Shown here: in pieces, positions 17,943-26,475 of the stretch | Layout of the letters: every line of letters starts with the position of its first letter | Numbering within the stretch: the stretch's first letter is position 1 | Assembly: GCF_001424985.1 (NCBI RefSeq) | Contig: NZ_LMDA01000010.1 | Location: 29,784 to 93,783 of the forward strand | From: Rhizobium sp. Root1212 | GTDB taxonomy: Bacteria > Pseudomonadota > Alphaproteobacteria > Rhizobiales > Rhizobiaceae | DNA length: 64,000 bases | Direction: 5' to 3' | Notes under the pieces: generated by a model | Told to the model about the DNA's origin: nothing | Database searches by the model: none | The model's input: the letters and a program-made list of their open reading frames with translations, nothing else | Translations under genes and position numbers: made by a program

Positions 17943-19775
17943 TCATCTCAGCGCTCTCAGGGCATTCAGGATCACCGCAACGTCGATGATCTCCTGCAGG
18001 ACGGCGCCCTCGACAGGCTTGAGATAACCAAATGCGGCAGCAACCATTGCGCCGAGCGAAAGGGCAAGGCCAACGGATACGCTCTGAAGGGCGATACCCC
18101 TGCTGCGACGGGCGATGGCCATGGCCTTGGCCAGGGGGCCAAGCTCATCGACCAGAAGCACGATGCCGGCAGCCTCCGAAGACGAGGCCGTGCCGCGCGC
18201 ACCCATGGCTACACCGATGTCGGCCGCCGCGAGCGCCGGCGCATCGTTGACACCGTCGCCCACCATCATGACCGCGCCATTGCGCGCCTCCGCCCTGACA
18301 ACCGCCACCTTTCCCTCCGGCGTCAAATCGCCGAGCACGGCATCCATCCCCAGCTCGGCGCCAACGGCCTGTGCGATATCCGTGCGATCGCCAGATGCAA
18401 GAACGATCCTGCGGATGCCAGCCATGCGCAACTGTGCAAGCACGGAGACGGCATCTGCCCGAATTCCGTCCTTCAGCAGGATCACCCCGGCAAGGGCTCC
18501 GTCGATGGCCACGGCGACCGTGAGCGCGGATCGCGCCGCAGGCGAGAGCAAGGATCGAGGATTTTCGCATCCGGACAGCCGCTGCACGAAGCCGCTTCCG
18601 CCGACGACGACGCTTTTTCCATCCACCTGGCCCGCGATACCGGTGCCCGGTGTCTCCTCGACGTGCTCCGGTTTTGCAAGGAGCATGCCTCTCCCGTTTG
18701 CGGCATGAACCAGCGCGGCGGCCACCACATGGCCGGATGCCTGATCGAGGCTTGCCGCCGCCTGCAGAACCTGATCGGCGGAAAAACCGGGAGCCGTCAC
18801 GACATCGATGACTGTTGCCTGACCGTGGGTGAGCGTACCGGTCTTGTCGAGGATTGCGGTGCGGATGCGAGCCAGCATCTCGAGCATCCCGCCATTCTTC
18901 ACGAGAACGCCGATCTTCGCCGCGCGCGACATGCCCGAAATGATCGCGACGGGAACCGCAAGGATAAGAGGACAGGGCGTGGCAACGACAAGGACGGAGA
19001 GCGCGCGGACCGGCTCGCCGGAGAAAAACCACGCACCGGACGCCATGGCCACGGTCAGCAGCAGAAAACCCATCGCAAATCGATCGGCCAGGCGCACCAT
19101 CGGCGCCTTGGCCGACTGCGCCGCCTCGACCAGCCGGACAATGCCCGCATAGGTGCTTTCCGCCGCGCTCCGGCTGGCAACGAGATCGAAAGGCGCACCC
19201 ACGCAGGTCGAACCGCTCAGGACTTCCTCATCGCGCGGGATGCGCCGCGGCATCGACTCGCCCGTCAGCGCCGACATATCCAGGCTCGCGGCGTCACCGG
19301 ACACGAGACCGTCGACAGGCACGACCTCACCCTGGCGAATGAGCAAACGGTCGCCGGGGCGGACCAGGCCGATCGCGACCTCTTCAAGCCCCGATGGCGT
19401 ATACCGCATCGCCGAGTGCGAGACGCGGGCCATCAGCGCCGTCATTTCCCTGCGGGCACGCCCTTCGGCATAATCTTCAAGAAGCTGGCCGCCCGCATAC
19501 ATCAGGCCGACGACATTGCCGGCCAGCGGTTCGCCGAACGCGATCGCTGCCGACATCGAAAGGGCAGCAACGATATCGAGCCCGACATCGCCCCGGCGCA
19601 AGGCACTGAAAATCTCATGGAGCAGGCTGAGGAGGACCATCAGCGTCGACATACTCCAGACCAGGCTCGACTGACGCGGATATTGCCACGACAACCCCAA
19701 TCCGACCAAAAGCCCCGCCAACGCCACGCCGACGAGAAACATACTGAACCGCCGCTGTCCGACCGCTTCCGGCAT
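17943..19775 (-). CDS. P1B-type heavy-metal translocating ATPase
   Basis: 610 residues with the full P-type cycle: TGES actuator loop, DKTGTLT phosphorylation site, SGDRTD and GDGVNDAPAL hinge. The sixth-helix metal motif is TPCP (VVATPCPLILAVP) rather than CPC or SPC, which is reported for divergent P1B groups (P1B-5-like, linked to nickel/iron). No N-terminal metal-binding domain, CxxC or histidine-rich tail is visible, and there is no C-terminal hemerythrin domain. It lies 11 bp behind the universal stress gene on the same strand, so the two form an operon. The cargo metal cannot be assigned safely. Confidence 0.9.
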   Translation of the reverse strand: MPEAVGQRRFSMFLVGVALAGLLVGLGLSWQYPRQSSLVWSMSTLMVLLSLLHEIFSALRRGDVGLDIVAALSMSAAIAFGEPLAGNVVGLMYAGGQLLEDYAEGRARREMTALMARVSHSAMRYTPSGLEEVAIGLVRPGDRLLIRQGEVVPVDGLVSGDAASLDMSALTGESMPRRIPRDEEVLSGSTCVGAPFDLVASRSAAESTYAGIVRLVEAAQSAKAPMVRLADRFAMGFLLLTVAMASGAWFFSGEPVRALSVLVVATPCPLILAVPVAIISGMSRAAKIGVLVKNGGMLEMLARIRTAILDKTGTLTHGQATVIDVVTAPGFSADQVLQAAASLDQASGHVVAAALVHAANGRGMLLAKPEHVEETPGTGIAGQVDGKSVVVGGSGFVQRLSGCENPRSLLSPAARSALTVAVAIDGALAGVILLKDGIRADAVSVLAQLRMAGIRRIVLASGDRTDIAQAVGAELGMDAVLGDLTPEGKVAVVRAEARNGAVMMVGDGVNDAPALAAADIGVAMGARGTASSSEAAGIVLLVDELGPLAKAMAIARRSRGIALQSVSVGLALSLGAMVAAAFGYLKPVEGAVLQEIIDVAVILNALRALR

Positions 19776-19786
19776 CTGCTCTTAAC

Positions 19787-20617
19787 TCAACGGGCCATGA
19801 ACACCGGTATGGGGCAGTCCTCGAGGATCGAGGCGGTCACGCCGCCGAAGATCCGCTCCCGCAGGCGCGAGTGGCCATAGGCGCCCATGACGATCATGTC
19901 GCAACCAAGCTCTTGCGCAATCTGCCGAAGAATGTGCCCCACATCACGCTCACCGCTCGAAAACTGCCGCACGACGACCTTGCAGCCATGCCGGGACAGA
20001 TAGGCCGCCATGTCGGCGCCCGGCTCTTCGCCATTCTTGAAATAAGAGGCATCCGGATCGACGACGACGAGATGCACCATATCAGCCGCAACCAGCATGT
20101 CGAGCGCCGCCTTTGCAGCATTGGCCGCCTGCGGTCGTGAGTTCCACGCCAACAGCACATTGCCGGGCTTCGCGCCAACCATGCCCGTCCTTGGCATCAG
20201 AAGAAGCGGCGTTTCCGCATCGAAGGCCGTGGCCGCGACCGCTGCCCTCCGCAACCCGCTGTCGGAACGGATACCTTGGCCCAGGACGACGAGATCGACA
20301 TACATGGCCCGTGCGCCGATATTGCTCTCCAGAATGAAAAGGTCGTCGTAGATCGAGCCGATGTCGAACGACAGACCACTCTTGCGGCACTGCTCTTCCA
20401 CCCGGCGCTGGACCTCCACCAGTTCATCGATTTCCCTTTGGCGCTCTTGGAGCCAGCTTGCCGCGACTGGATAGTCGGCGCCAAGCGGCGATATCGCCGG
20501 CCGCACCGCGATCACCGAAAGATGCGCCTCAAGCTCGGCTGAAAGGGTAAGGGCCTTGTCCATATCCGCCTCGGCCCCCTCGGTTCCGATCAGCGCCAAT
20601 ACTGTTTTGAACGGCAT
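19787..20617 (-). CDS. Tandem-domain universal stress protein (UspA family)
   Basis: 276 residues with two Usp domains: MPFKTVLALIGTEGAEADMD starts the first, and VLLAWNSRPQAANAAKAAL with DMIVMGAYGHSRLRERIFGG forms the second, including the G-x2-G nucleotide loop. ATG 20617 is preferred over the TTG at 20623 because GGAG is nine bases from the ATG but only three from the TTG. It is the first gene of an operon with the metal ATPase (11-bp gap). An FNR-like site lies about 77 bp upstream. It is a paralogue of the stress protein at 16798-17631. Confidence 0.9.
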   Translation of the reverse strand: MPFKTVLALIGTEGAEADMDKALTLSAELEAHLSVIAVRPAISPLGADYPVAASWLQERQREIDELVEVQRRVEEQCRKSGLSFDIGSIYDDLFILESNIGARAMYVDLVVLGQGIRSDSGLRRAAVAATAFDAETPLLLMPRTGMVGAKPGNVLLAWNSRPQAANAAKAALDMLVAADMVHLVVVDPDASYFKNGEEPGADMAAYLSRHGCKVVVRQFSSGERDVGHILRQIAQELGCDMIVMGAYGHSRLRERIFGGVTASILEDCPIPVFMAR

Positions 20618-20686
20618 GTTCAAGGCTCCCTTTCAGGTTTTCGCGATCAATGAAACGAAGCCTAACCGCCGTCGGAGATCGCGGCC

Positions 20687-20700
20687 ATGATCTGGGTCAA
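20687..20700 (-). promoter_or_regulatory. FNR/FixK-like box upstream of the usp-ATPase operon
   Basis: On the minus strand TTGACCCAGATCAT matches TTGAT-N4-ATCAA at eight of ten positions. Its centre is about 77 bp upstream of the start codon. It mirrors the perfect box in front of the other universal stress gene, which supports joint low-oxygen control. Confidence 0.5.
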
Positions 20701-20769
20701 TCCCGTCCTGCAAACAGGAAAGTATCCAACATGAACCCGTAGCGAGGAGATTGCTCACTTGCGCTTAGC

Positions 20770-21415
20770 GGGGAGAGCAAAAAGACAAGGGTTGCTGGAA
20801 AGGGGAAACCCACCGCCCCCGAACAGTCCACAAGTCGTTGTTACTGCAGAAGTACTTTGGCCGGCCGGCTGTCGCCGGGCTTTGCATCAGTGGCCGAAAC
20901 GTCGCGTGGAGGCGGCGTTTGTTCGCTGCCTCCAGAGCCTCGAGAAAGTTGCGATGGTAACCGCCAATGAACGCCTTCTTGTCAGTCCCGTGACGATACG
21001 CCGTGCGCCTTCAGCATCGTCCGTGGAAGCATCGAAATAGCTCTCCAACTTCTTGCCAGTGAACATCCCTTGGATCATGCCGTCAAACAGCGAGCGGATA
21101 GCGATCGGCATGGTGAGCAACTGGCCGAGACGAGTGGCGCCGAACTTCCGGTGGTTGACCTCCCAAGCGGCCTGCACGAGGCTTCTGCCAAACCAAGGAT
21201 AGTATTTATTGGAGCGAAGGTATTTTCGCCGCCAGCGGCTTCATCTTGCCGTCGGTTCATGAAAGGCCGTGGCGAGCATATAAGCCAGCCATCGCTTATC
21301 CAGCCGCGCTTTTCCCATCCGGTTAGTATCGCGCTCATCCCGTCGATCTGGGATTGTGTCAGCCGACCGCCAACGGAGCGCAGCGAACATAGGCAAAGAA
21401 GGTGGTCACATTCAT
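20770..21415 (-). pseudogene. Broken phage endolysin (GH19/chitinase-like fold)
   Basis: Reading the minus strand across frames recovers a connected protein: MNVTTFFAYVR, LTQSQIDGMSAILTGWEKR, WLAYMLATAFHE, YYPWFGRSLVQAAWEVNHRK, FGATRLGQLLTMPIAIRSLF, DGMIQGMFTGKKLESYF, DDAEGARRIV, then GTDKKAFIGGYHRNFLEALE. This is the layout of GH19-like phage lysozymes (catalytic HE in AFHE, GRSLVQ loop, ARRIVNG...DK). At least four frame changes, near 21370, 21280, 21235 and 20985, destroy it. The tail reads into unrelated sequence. It shows that phage DNA once lay left of the present element. Confidence 0.75.
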
Positions 21416-21615
21416 AGGCTATTCTTCCAAGGTGAGCGAAAGCGCCACCGCGGCGATGCGTCGTGTCATGGTGTGTCCTTTTTAGCTAAGCTAAACGTGG
21501 CTGAAAAGCCGACAGATGAAAGAATGAATCTTACCGCAATGCGGAAAGCGGGTTTTCAATAAACAGATGTACGGTTAAAGGTGTCCGCCGAACGCGATCC
21601 ACTATGGAGCAATGA

Positions 21616-21755
21616 ATGTCTCTCGCAATCAGCCCGGTAGCATTTGAGCGCATACAAGCGGCAGGACCGATTGAGCCAAGCCAAGATACGGTTGATATCT
21701 TTTCGCGTCAGATGAGAGGTATATCCGTTATACTGCGGTCACGCTCGCCTCGATC
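21616..21755 (+). other. Displaced 5' end of the GT8 glycosyltransferase gene
   Basis: ATG 21616, with GGAG six bases upstream, opens a frame reading MSLAISPVAFERIQAAGPIE then PSQDTVDIF. After the TTTT run at 21700-21703 the sensible continuation, FASDERYIRYTAVTLASILK, is in the -1 frame and joins directly to the large ORF. One missing T would restore a single gene of about 740 codons. A sequencing or assembly error, a real mutation, or slippage at the T run are all possible. Confidence 0.65.
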
Positions 21756-23837
21756 TTGAAGAACTATACGGGTGACAAACCAATCCGTGTTTTCGTCCTG
21801 ATTGACCGATTGCTCCCCGATGAAGAACTAGAGAAAATTGAGGGCCTAAATGCCATTCATTCTTTCTCACTGCATCTTATCCCCGTAGACGCAAGCCTGT
21901 TCGAAAACATAAAAACATCAGATGGCATTTCCATAGCGACCTATTATAGGCTGCTAATGCACAAGTTGCTCCCTGACGACGCCAAGAAGGTCATATATCT
22001 CGATAGCGATCTTATTATTCGCAAGTCGATCCACGAACTCTTCTCTATGCCTTTTGACGGCGCCTTGTTCGCCGGGGTAGAAGATACGATCTCGCGCGCA
22101 TATAATACAAAATTCGGCCTTCCCGAAAATGCAGCTCACCCGAATGCCGGTGTCCTGCTCGTCAATGTCGAGCTTATGAGGGCTATCGGTTTTAGCGAAC
22201 TAGTGGAGCGATATCTAGACGCGAACCGATACCGCCTCGTGCTCGGCGATCAGCAGATTATTTCAGAGATATTCTACCCATCGATAAAGTATGTTCCGGT
22301 GAAGTGGAACGTGCACGGCTCCATGTTCCAATCTGGCTGGGTCGATGACGCTGCCGGAACACAAAACTTCATGGACAAGAAAGAAGCCGCCGCTGCCATA
22401 GCTGATCCTGCTATCATCCATTACACGCTGAAGCGAAAGCCTTGGATTTCTCTTGAACACCCAAAGTCTTTGGAGTGGTTGACTTATCTGCAGATAACGC
22501 CCTACGCGGAAGAAATAGGCGTACCCCCTCTGCCCAAAGCACCAGCCAAGCCTGCTACACAGGTCGCAAAACCACCGGCTGACAGGAGTTGGCGCCATTT
22601 CTTCTCAATTATCGTCCCGGCGACAATATTTAGCTTTGCTAACATCCGCAAAACACGCATCGCGGTTGGCAAGCTTGAGAAGAGGCTGACCGCCGTCGAG
22701 AAAAAGGCTCCGGAACCCAAGCCAATCGTCGCAAACCCAAGTGTCACGCTGAAAAACATTCTTGTCTCGCGGTCAATTAACCTGCCAGTCGATTTCAATG
22801 CGCGTTCGATGATTGAGGGCCTGACGCCGAACTCTGTTGTCATGTCCAACGTGAACAAGAAGGACATGGAGGGCGGCTATGCTGAGAACATTAAAACGAT
22901 AACGAAAACACCTAACTTTTCGTATTTTACGGACAAGTTGCCGGATTCCGTGTTTCTCCTGTCTCAACGTATTGAGCAGGAAATGTTTTGGCGCTGCGTG
23001 CAAACAGCGTACCTGTACGACATCCCCATGTATTTTGTTGAGGTGGCGTTGTTCGGGGCGTTTGCTTCATACTTCGACCCGGAGGCAACGCTAAACGAGC
23101 GGCGCGCCCTTGGATTCATGATCGATGATATGGGCTATTACTTCGATGCCCGCCAGCCTTCCCGCATTGAACGGACCCTTAACGATCCATCGTTTTCGCT
23201 GTCGGAAGAGGAGCGTGAGCGAGCACGCACTGTGATTGACCGCATCTGCGCCGAAAAACTCACAAAATATAACAAATACGTCGACAGCCCGGATTGTGAC
23301 ATCGAGCCAGGCGCTGTCCTCGTCATAGACCAAAAGAAGGGAGACGCGTCGATCGAATTTGCTGGAGCGAACGACGAATCGTTCCAAAGAATGCTTGACG
23401 ACGCGGTCAAGGAGAACCCTGGTCGGCCAGTCTATTTTAAGCGTCACCCCGACAGTATCCAGCGGAATATGAACTCTTATCGGAACCGAAACATTTTGGA
23501 GATCATCGTTCTCCCAGATGACGTAACGATCGGGTCGGTCATCGATCGATGCGATAAGATTTACACGGTTTCCTCTCAGGTAGGGTTCGAAGGTCTGATG
23601 CGCGGGAAAGAAGTGGTGACACTTGGGGCGCCATTCTATTCTGGCTGGGGATTGACTGATGACCGCGGCTCGGTGCAGCGGCGCACACAGAAGAGAACAA
23701 TTGAAGAGATATTCCACGTCGCATGCATCAAGCAGTCAGTTTATCTAGATCCGAACACAGGAAAGCTGATCGAGATTGAAGACCTGATCGAGATCATCCT
23801 CCAGATGCGGTTGGACAATGCGGCTCGCAGAACTTAA
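21756..23837 (+). CDS. GT8 glycosyltransferase fused to a KpsC-like capsule (Kdo-transferase type) domain
   Basis: 693 residues are open in this frame. The first 260 are a GT8 (LgtC-like) galactosyl/glucosyltransferase with the DxD site in VIYLDSDLIIRKSI, the HPNAGVLLVN loop and LGDQQIISEIF. After a linker with a hydrophobic segment comes a region ending in IYTVSSQVGFEGLMRGKEV and GAPFYSGWGLTDDRG, the signature of KpsC/LipB-type capsule enzymes that add beta-Kdo linkers. So it joins two glycosyl transfers in one protein. The native start is probably ATG 21616 in another frame. It overlaps the methyltransferase gene by 20 bp. Base composition is more AT-rich than the core genes, pointing to transfer. 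Confidence 0.8.
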   Translation: MKNYTGDKPIRVFVLIDRLLPDEELEKIEGLNAIHSFSLHLIPVDASLFENIKTSDGISIATYYRLLMHKLLPDDAKKVIYLDSDLIIRKSIHELFSMPFDGALFAGVEDTISRAYNTKFGLPENAAHPNAGVLLVNVELMRAIGFSELVERYLDANRYRLVLGDQQIISEIFYPSIKYVPVKWNVHGSMFQSGWVDDAAGTQNFMDKKEAAAAIADPAIIHYTLKRKPWISLEHPKSLEWLTYLQITPYAEEIGVPPLPKAPAKPATQVAKPPADRSWRHFFSIIVPATIFSFANIRKTRIAVGKLEKRLTAVEKKAPEPKPIVANPSVTLKNILVSRSINLPVDFNARSMIEGLTPNSVVMSNVNKKDMEGGYAENIKTITKTPNFSYFTDKLPDSVFLLSQRIEQEMFWRCVQTAYLYDIPMYFVEVALFGAFASYFDPEATLNERRALGFMIDDMGYYFDARQPSRIERTLNDPSFSLSEEERERARTVIDRICAEKLTKYNKYVDSPDCDIEPGAVLVIDQKKGDASIEFAGANDESFQRMLDDAVKENPGRPVYFKRHPDSIQRNMNSYRNRNILEIIVLPDDVTIGSVIDRCDKIYTVSSQVGFEGLMRGKEVVTLGAPFYSGWGLTDDRGSVQRRTQKRTIEEIFHVACIKQSVYLDPNTGKLIEIEDLIEIILQMRLDNAARRT

Positions 23838-24492
23838 AGCGCTCGCTGCATCAGAAACCAGGTTCGCAGCATTGCTGCGTAGAACGGGTTGGAGGGTGGA
23901 AAACCCCCTATCCGGTCTCGCCGCAGCCGCCGTCCTGCGCCCGCGCCTCACCTACAAGAACCTTTCTGCGGCATATTACCAGCAACTTCATGATGAGGAC
24001 GCCGGATATCTCGAAAACAATTGGCTGGTCCCTGAGATCGAGGCTATTCTCTCGAAAAAGCCAGATGTTGTCGTTGAGATCGGCTGCGGCAACGGCGCAT
24101 TCTCGAAGGAGATCGCTCAATCTGTTTGTGAGGTTCACGCCGTTGATTGGGCGCTTTCCCCGAATTTTGCAGACCGACCCGATAATGTCTTCTTCCACAG
24201 CGCCGACTTGACGAAAGACCCAATACCGAAGGGTAGCATTGCTTGCTCTTCGGATGTGCTTGAACATTTCAGCCCCAGCGACCTCCCTCGGGTGATCGCG
24301 AAATGCGTGACGTCATCACCTCTACAATATCATGTGATCGCATGCTATGACGACGGTCATAGCCATCTAACTGTTATGCCGCCCGGGGCATGGTTGGCTC
24401 ATTTTTGGCGCTACTGCCCGAGCGCGCGTATAGAGCGGGTGGAATGCAGACGAAGCAATCCCGACCAAGTTATCTGCGTTATTTCGAATTGA
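23818..24492 (+). CDS. SAM-dependent methyltransferase (class I), capsule-locus type
   Basis: 224 residues with a Rossmann methyltransferase core: VVVEIGCGNGAFSKEIA is motif I, VHAVDW the acidic second strand, and SDVLEHFSPSDLPRVI the post-I region typical of sugar or glycan methyltransferases. The start overlaps the glycosyltransferase by 20 bp, so the two are co-translated and probably act on the same surface glycan. An ASRTRLR-like N-terminal 60 residues are not recognisable. Codon use is like the preceding gene and unlike the core. Confidence 0.75.
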   Translation: MRLAELKALAASETRFAALLRRTGWRVENPLSGLAAAAVLRPRLTYKNLSAAYYQQLHDEDAGYLENNWLVPEIEAILSKKPDVVVEIGCGNGAFSKEIAQSVCEVHAVDWALSPNFADRPDNVFFHSADLTKDPIPKGSIACSSDVLEHFSPSDLPRVIAKCVTSSPLQYHVIACYDDGHSHLTVMPPGAWLAHFWRYCPSARIERVECRRSNPDQVICVISN

Positions 24493-25111
24493 AGGACATC
24501 TAATTGCTACCACCCACACTGCCTCCCCGCATCGATATTGATCTTCCTGTCGTGCAGAGGCTTGTGGATGAACTGCTGCAAGGCCATCTGGACGGGACCC
24601 TATATCGTCAAGTTGAGCAAATTTCTGGGCGTCCCAGACGGTAACCTGGATCAGTTGTCCCCCTTCCTTTTGCTCCCTACGGCCGGATGCCTATGGTTGA
24701 TGAGGAAGAACGCTGCCTCGTATGCCAACCAAGTGCGCTTGGAACCGGAAGATTGGATACTTGATCCAGCCGATGTGTGCGGCGAGCTTTCCGGCATTGG
24801 ACGCCAGAGCGTGATCCGGAATCTGCGACATGAGGCGAAGCTTCTTTAAAACTCCGCTTCCCTGGTTATACGTGGCTGCGTGTTCGTACCGTTCGAGACC
24901 CTGAATTGACGTTGGCGATGAAGTATGTAGGGGTTCTATCTGCGATCGCGAGAAACGCCAGTTCTTCCGCAGAAAGCGGCGTGCCTGCTTTGACTTCCCA
25001 ACCCCACCACATTCTAATTCCGCCAAAACCATAAGCTCATCTCGACCGCACGCCAAAAGGTGGGTTGGGGATCACATAGATCCATTAAAAATTGAACTTT
25101 TTTGAAAATAA
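24493..25111. other. Eroded sequence between the methyltransferase gene and the attachment site
   Basis: No convincing gene. A TTG-initiated frame at 24504 reads PRIDIDLPVVQRLVDELLQG and stops at 24641; another frame to 24849 ends with ILDPADVCGELSGIGRQSVI. Both look like scraps of different proteins. The last 40 bp before 25112 are AT-rich (AAAAATTGAACTTTTTTGAAAATAA). Confidence 0.4.
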
Positions 25112-25127
25112 TGGTGCCCCATGCCGG
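25112..25127. other. Left attachment site (attL) of the integrated element
   Basis: TGGTGCCCCATGCCGG is identical to the last 16 bases of the tRNA-Leu gene at 55846-55861. The match fades over the next seven bases (two mismatches). The integrase gene begins 151 bp to the right. A complementary ATGGGGC at 25166-25172 could pair with GCCCCAT here, like a shrunken tRNA acceptor stem. Confidence 0.8.
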
Positions 25128-25278
25128 CATTGAATGCGTGTCGCATAGGAAAGCACGTTCTAACAATGGGGCGCCTACCGCCTTATTGGCGCGACAGGTT
25201 CTTGTTTCATTCTCATACTTTCAGTAGCATCTTGTCGCGGTGCGTCGCAAAGACATAGGTGGTTAGAAAGGTGGGTAG

Positions 25279-26475
25279 ATGGCGAGGGGCTTAAACAAGC
25301 TTTCGGCGCTAGCTGTTAAAGGCGCCGGCCCTGGCAAGTATTCGGACGGTGGTGGCCTCTGGCTCCAGAAACGCGAGGCAGGAGCGGGACAATGGTTCTT
25401 CCGTTTTACGATTTACGGCCGGCGTCGCGAGATGGGGCTTGGTTCCATCCATGATGTGACCCTCAAAGCGGCACGCGAAGCAGCCGAGAAATGGCGCGGT
25501 GTAGCTGCGCGGGGACTGGACCCGATCAAAGAGAGAGAGCGGGAAAAGCGAGAGGCTGAAAAGCGCCTACATATCCTTCGTGAAGTTGCAGAAGACGCCT
25601 ATGAGAGCCGAAAGGCTGAATTGAAAGGCGATGGCAAAGCGGGGCGGTGGTTTAGTCCTCTTGAAATCCATATTCTTCCGAAGCTCGGCAAAACGCCTGT
25701 TTCCGAGCTGGATCAAACCGCCATTCGCGATACCCTGTCGCCAATCTGGCACTCAAAGGCCGAAACCGCACGAAAGGCGCTAAACCGCCTCGCCATCTGC
25801 TTGCGCCACGCTGCGGCGCTCGGGCTGGACGTGGATCTTCAGGCGACCGACAAAGCGCGCGCACTTCTCGGACAGCAGCGACATAAGGCAGAGAATATCC
25901 CTGCTCTTCCGTGGGCGGAGGTTCCTGCCTTCTATGCCTCGCTTTCGGATAGGACAGTTACCCACCTCGCACTGCGGCTACTGATCCTGACAGGCGTGCG
26001 CTCCGGCCCTCTGCGCTTCATCCATGAAGATCAGATTGACGGCGACGTGTGGACTATTCCCGGCGAGGCGCAGAAGGGCCGCAAGGATAGGACCCCTGAC
26101 TTTCGTGTGCCGCTTGTTCCCGAAGCCCTTGCGCTCATCGAGCAAGCCAGACCTCTCGCGCGTGACGGCTTTCTCTTCCCCAGTGTTCGCAAGGGTGTGA
26201 TATCGGACGCCACCATGGCCCGCCTTATGGAGCGGCGAAAGATGCTGGCAAGGCCGCACGGCTTTCGCTCCAGTTTGCGCGACTGGATCGCAGAGACCAC
26301 CAGCACTCCCTACGATGTTGCTGAAACCACGCTAGGCCACACGGTCGGCGGAAAGGTCGAACGGGCGTACAGGCGAACGGATTTTCTTGAGCAGCGAAGG
26401 AAGCTTCTTGAGCGATGGGCCAACTACATCACCGGCAAACATGCTCAGGTCACCCAATTGGCGAGGAATTCGTGA
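25279..26475 (+). CDS. Tyrosine-type site-specific integrase (P4 type)
   Basis: 398 residues. The N-terminal DUF4102-like arm-binding domain is typical of P4-like integrases (YSDGGGLWLQKREAGAGQWF, then RRREMGLGS). Next comes a SAM-like core-binding domain, and then the catalytic domain with Arg241 (LTGVRSG), His327/Arg330 (HGFRSSLRDW), His354 (LGHTVGG) and the nucleophile Tyr364 (ERAYRR). All catalytic residues are present, so it should be active. Such enzymes integrate into the 3' ends of tRNA genes, in agreement with the tRNA-Leu repeat at both ends. The stop codon overlaps the next start by one base (TGATG). Confidence 0.95.
   Translation: MARGLNKLSALAVKGAGPGKYSDGGGLWLQKREAGAGQWFFRFTIYGRRREMGLGSIHDVTLKAAREAAEKWRGVAARGLDPIKEREREKREAEKRLHILREVAEDAYESRKAELKGDGKAGRWFSPLEIHILPKLGKTPVSELDQTAIRDTLSPIWHSKAETARKALNRLAICLRHAAALGLDVDLQATDKARALLGQQRHKAENIPALPWAEVPAFYASLSDRTVTHLALRLLILTGVRSGPLRFIHEDQIDGDVWTIPGEAQKGRKDRTPDFRVPLVPEALALIEQARPLARDGFLFPSVRKGVISDATMARLMERRKMLARPHGFRSSLRDWIAETTSTPYDVAETTLGHTVGGKVERAYRRTDFLEQRRKLLERWANYITGKHAQVTQLARNS

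Noticed and set aside
18663..19880. 405-codon plus-strand frame antisense to the metal ATPase gene
   Set aside because: Arginine-rich shadow of a gene with all P-type ATPase motifs.
24538..24849. 103-codon ORF after the methyltransferase gene
   Set aside because: Frame mixes unrelated scraps, lacks a ribosome-binding site and has no protein-like beginning.
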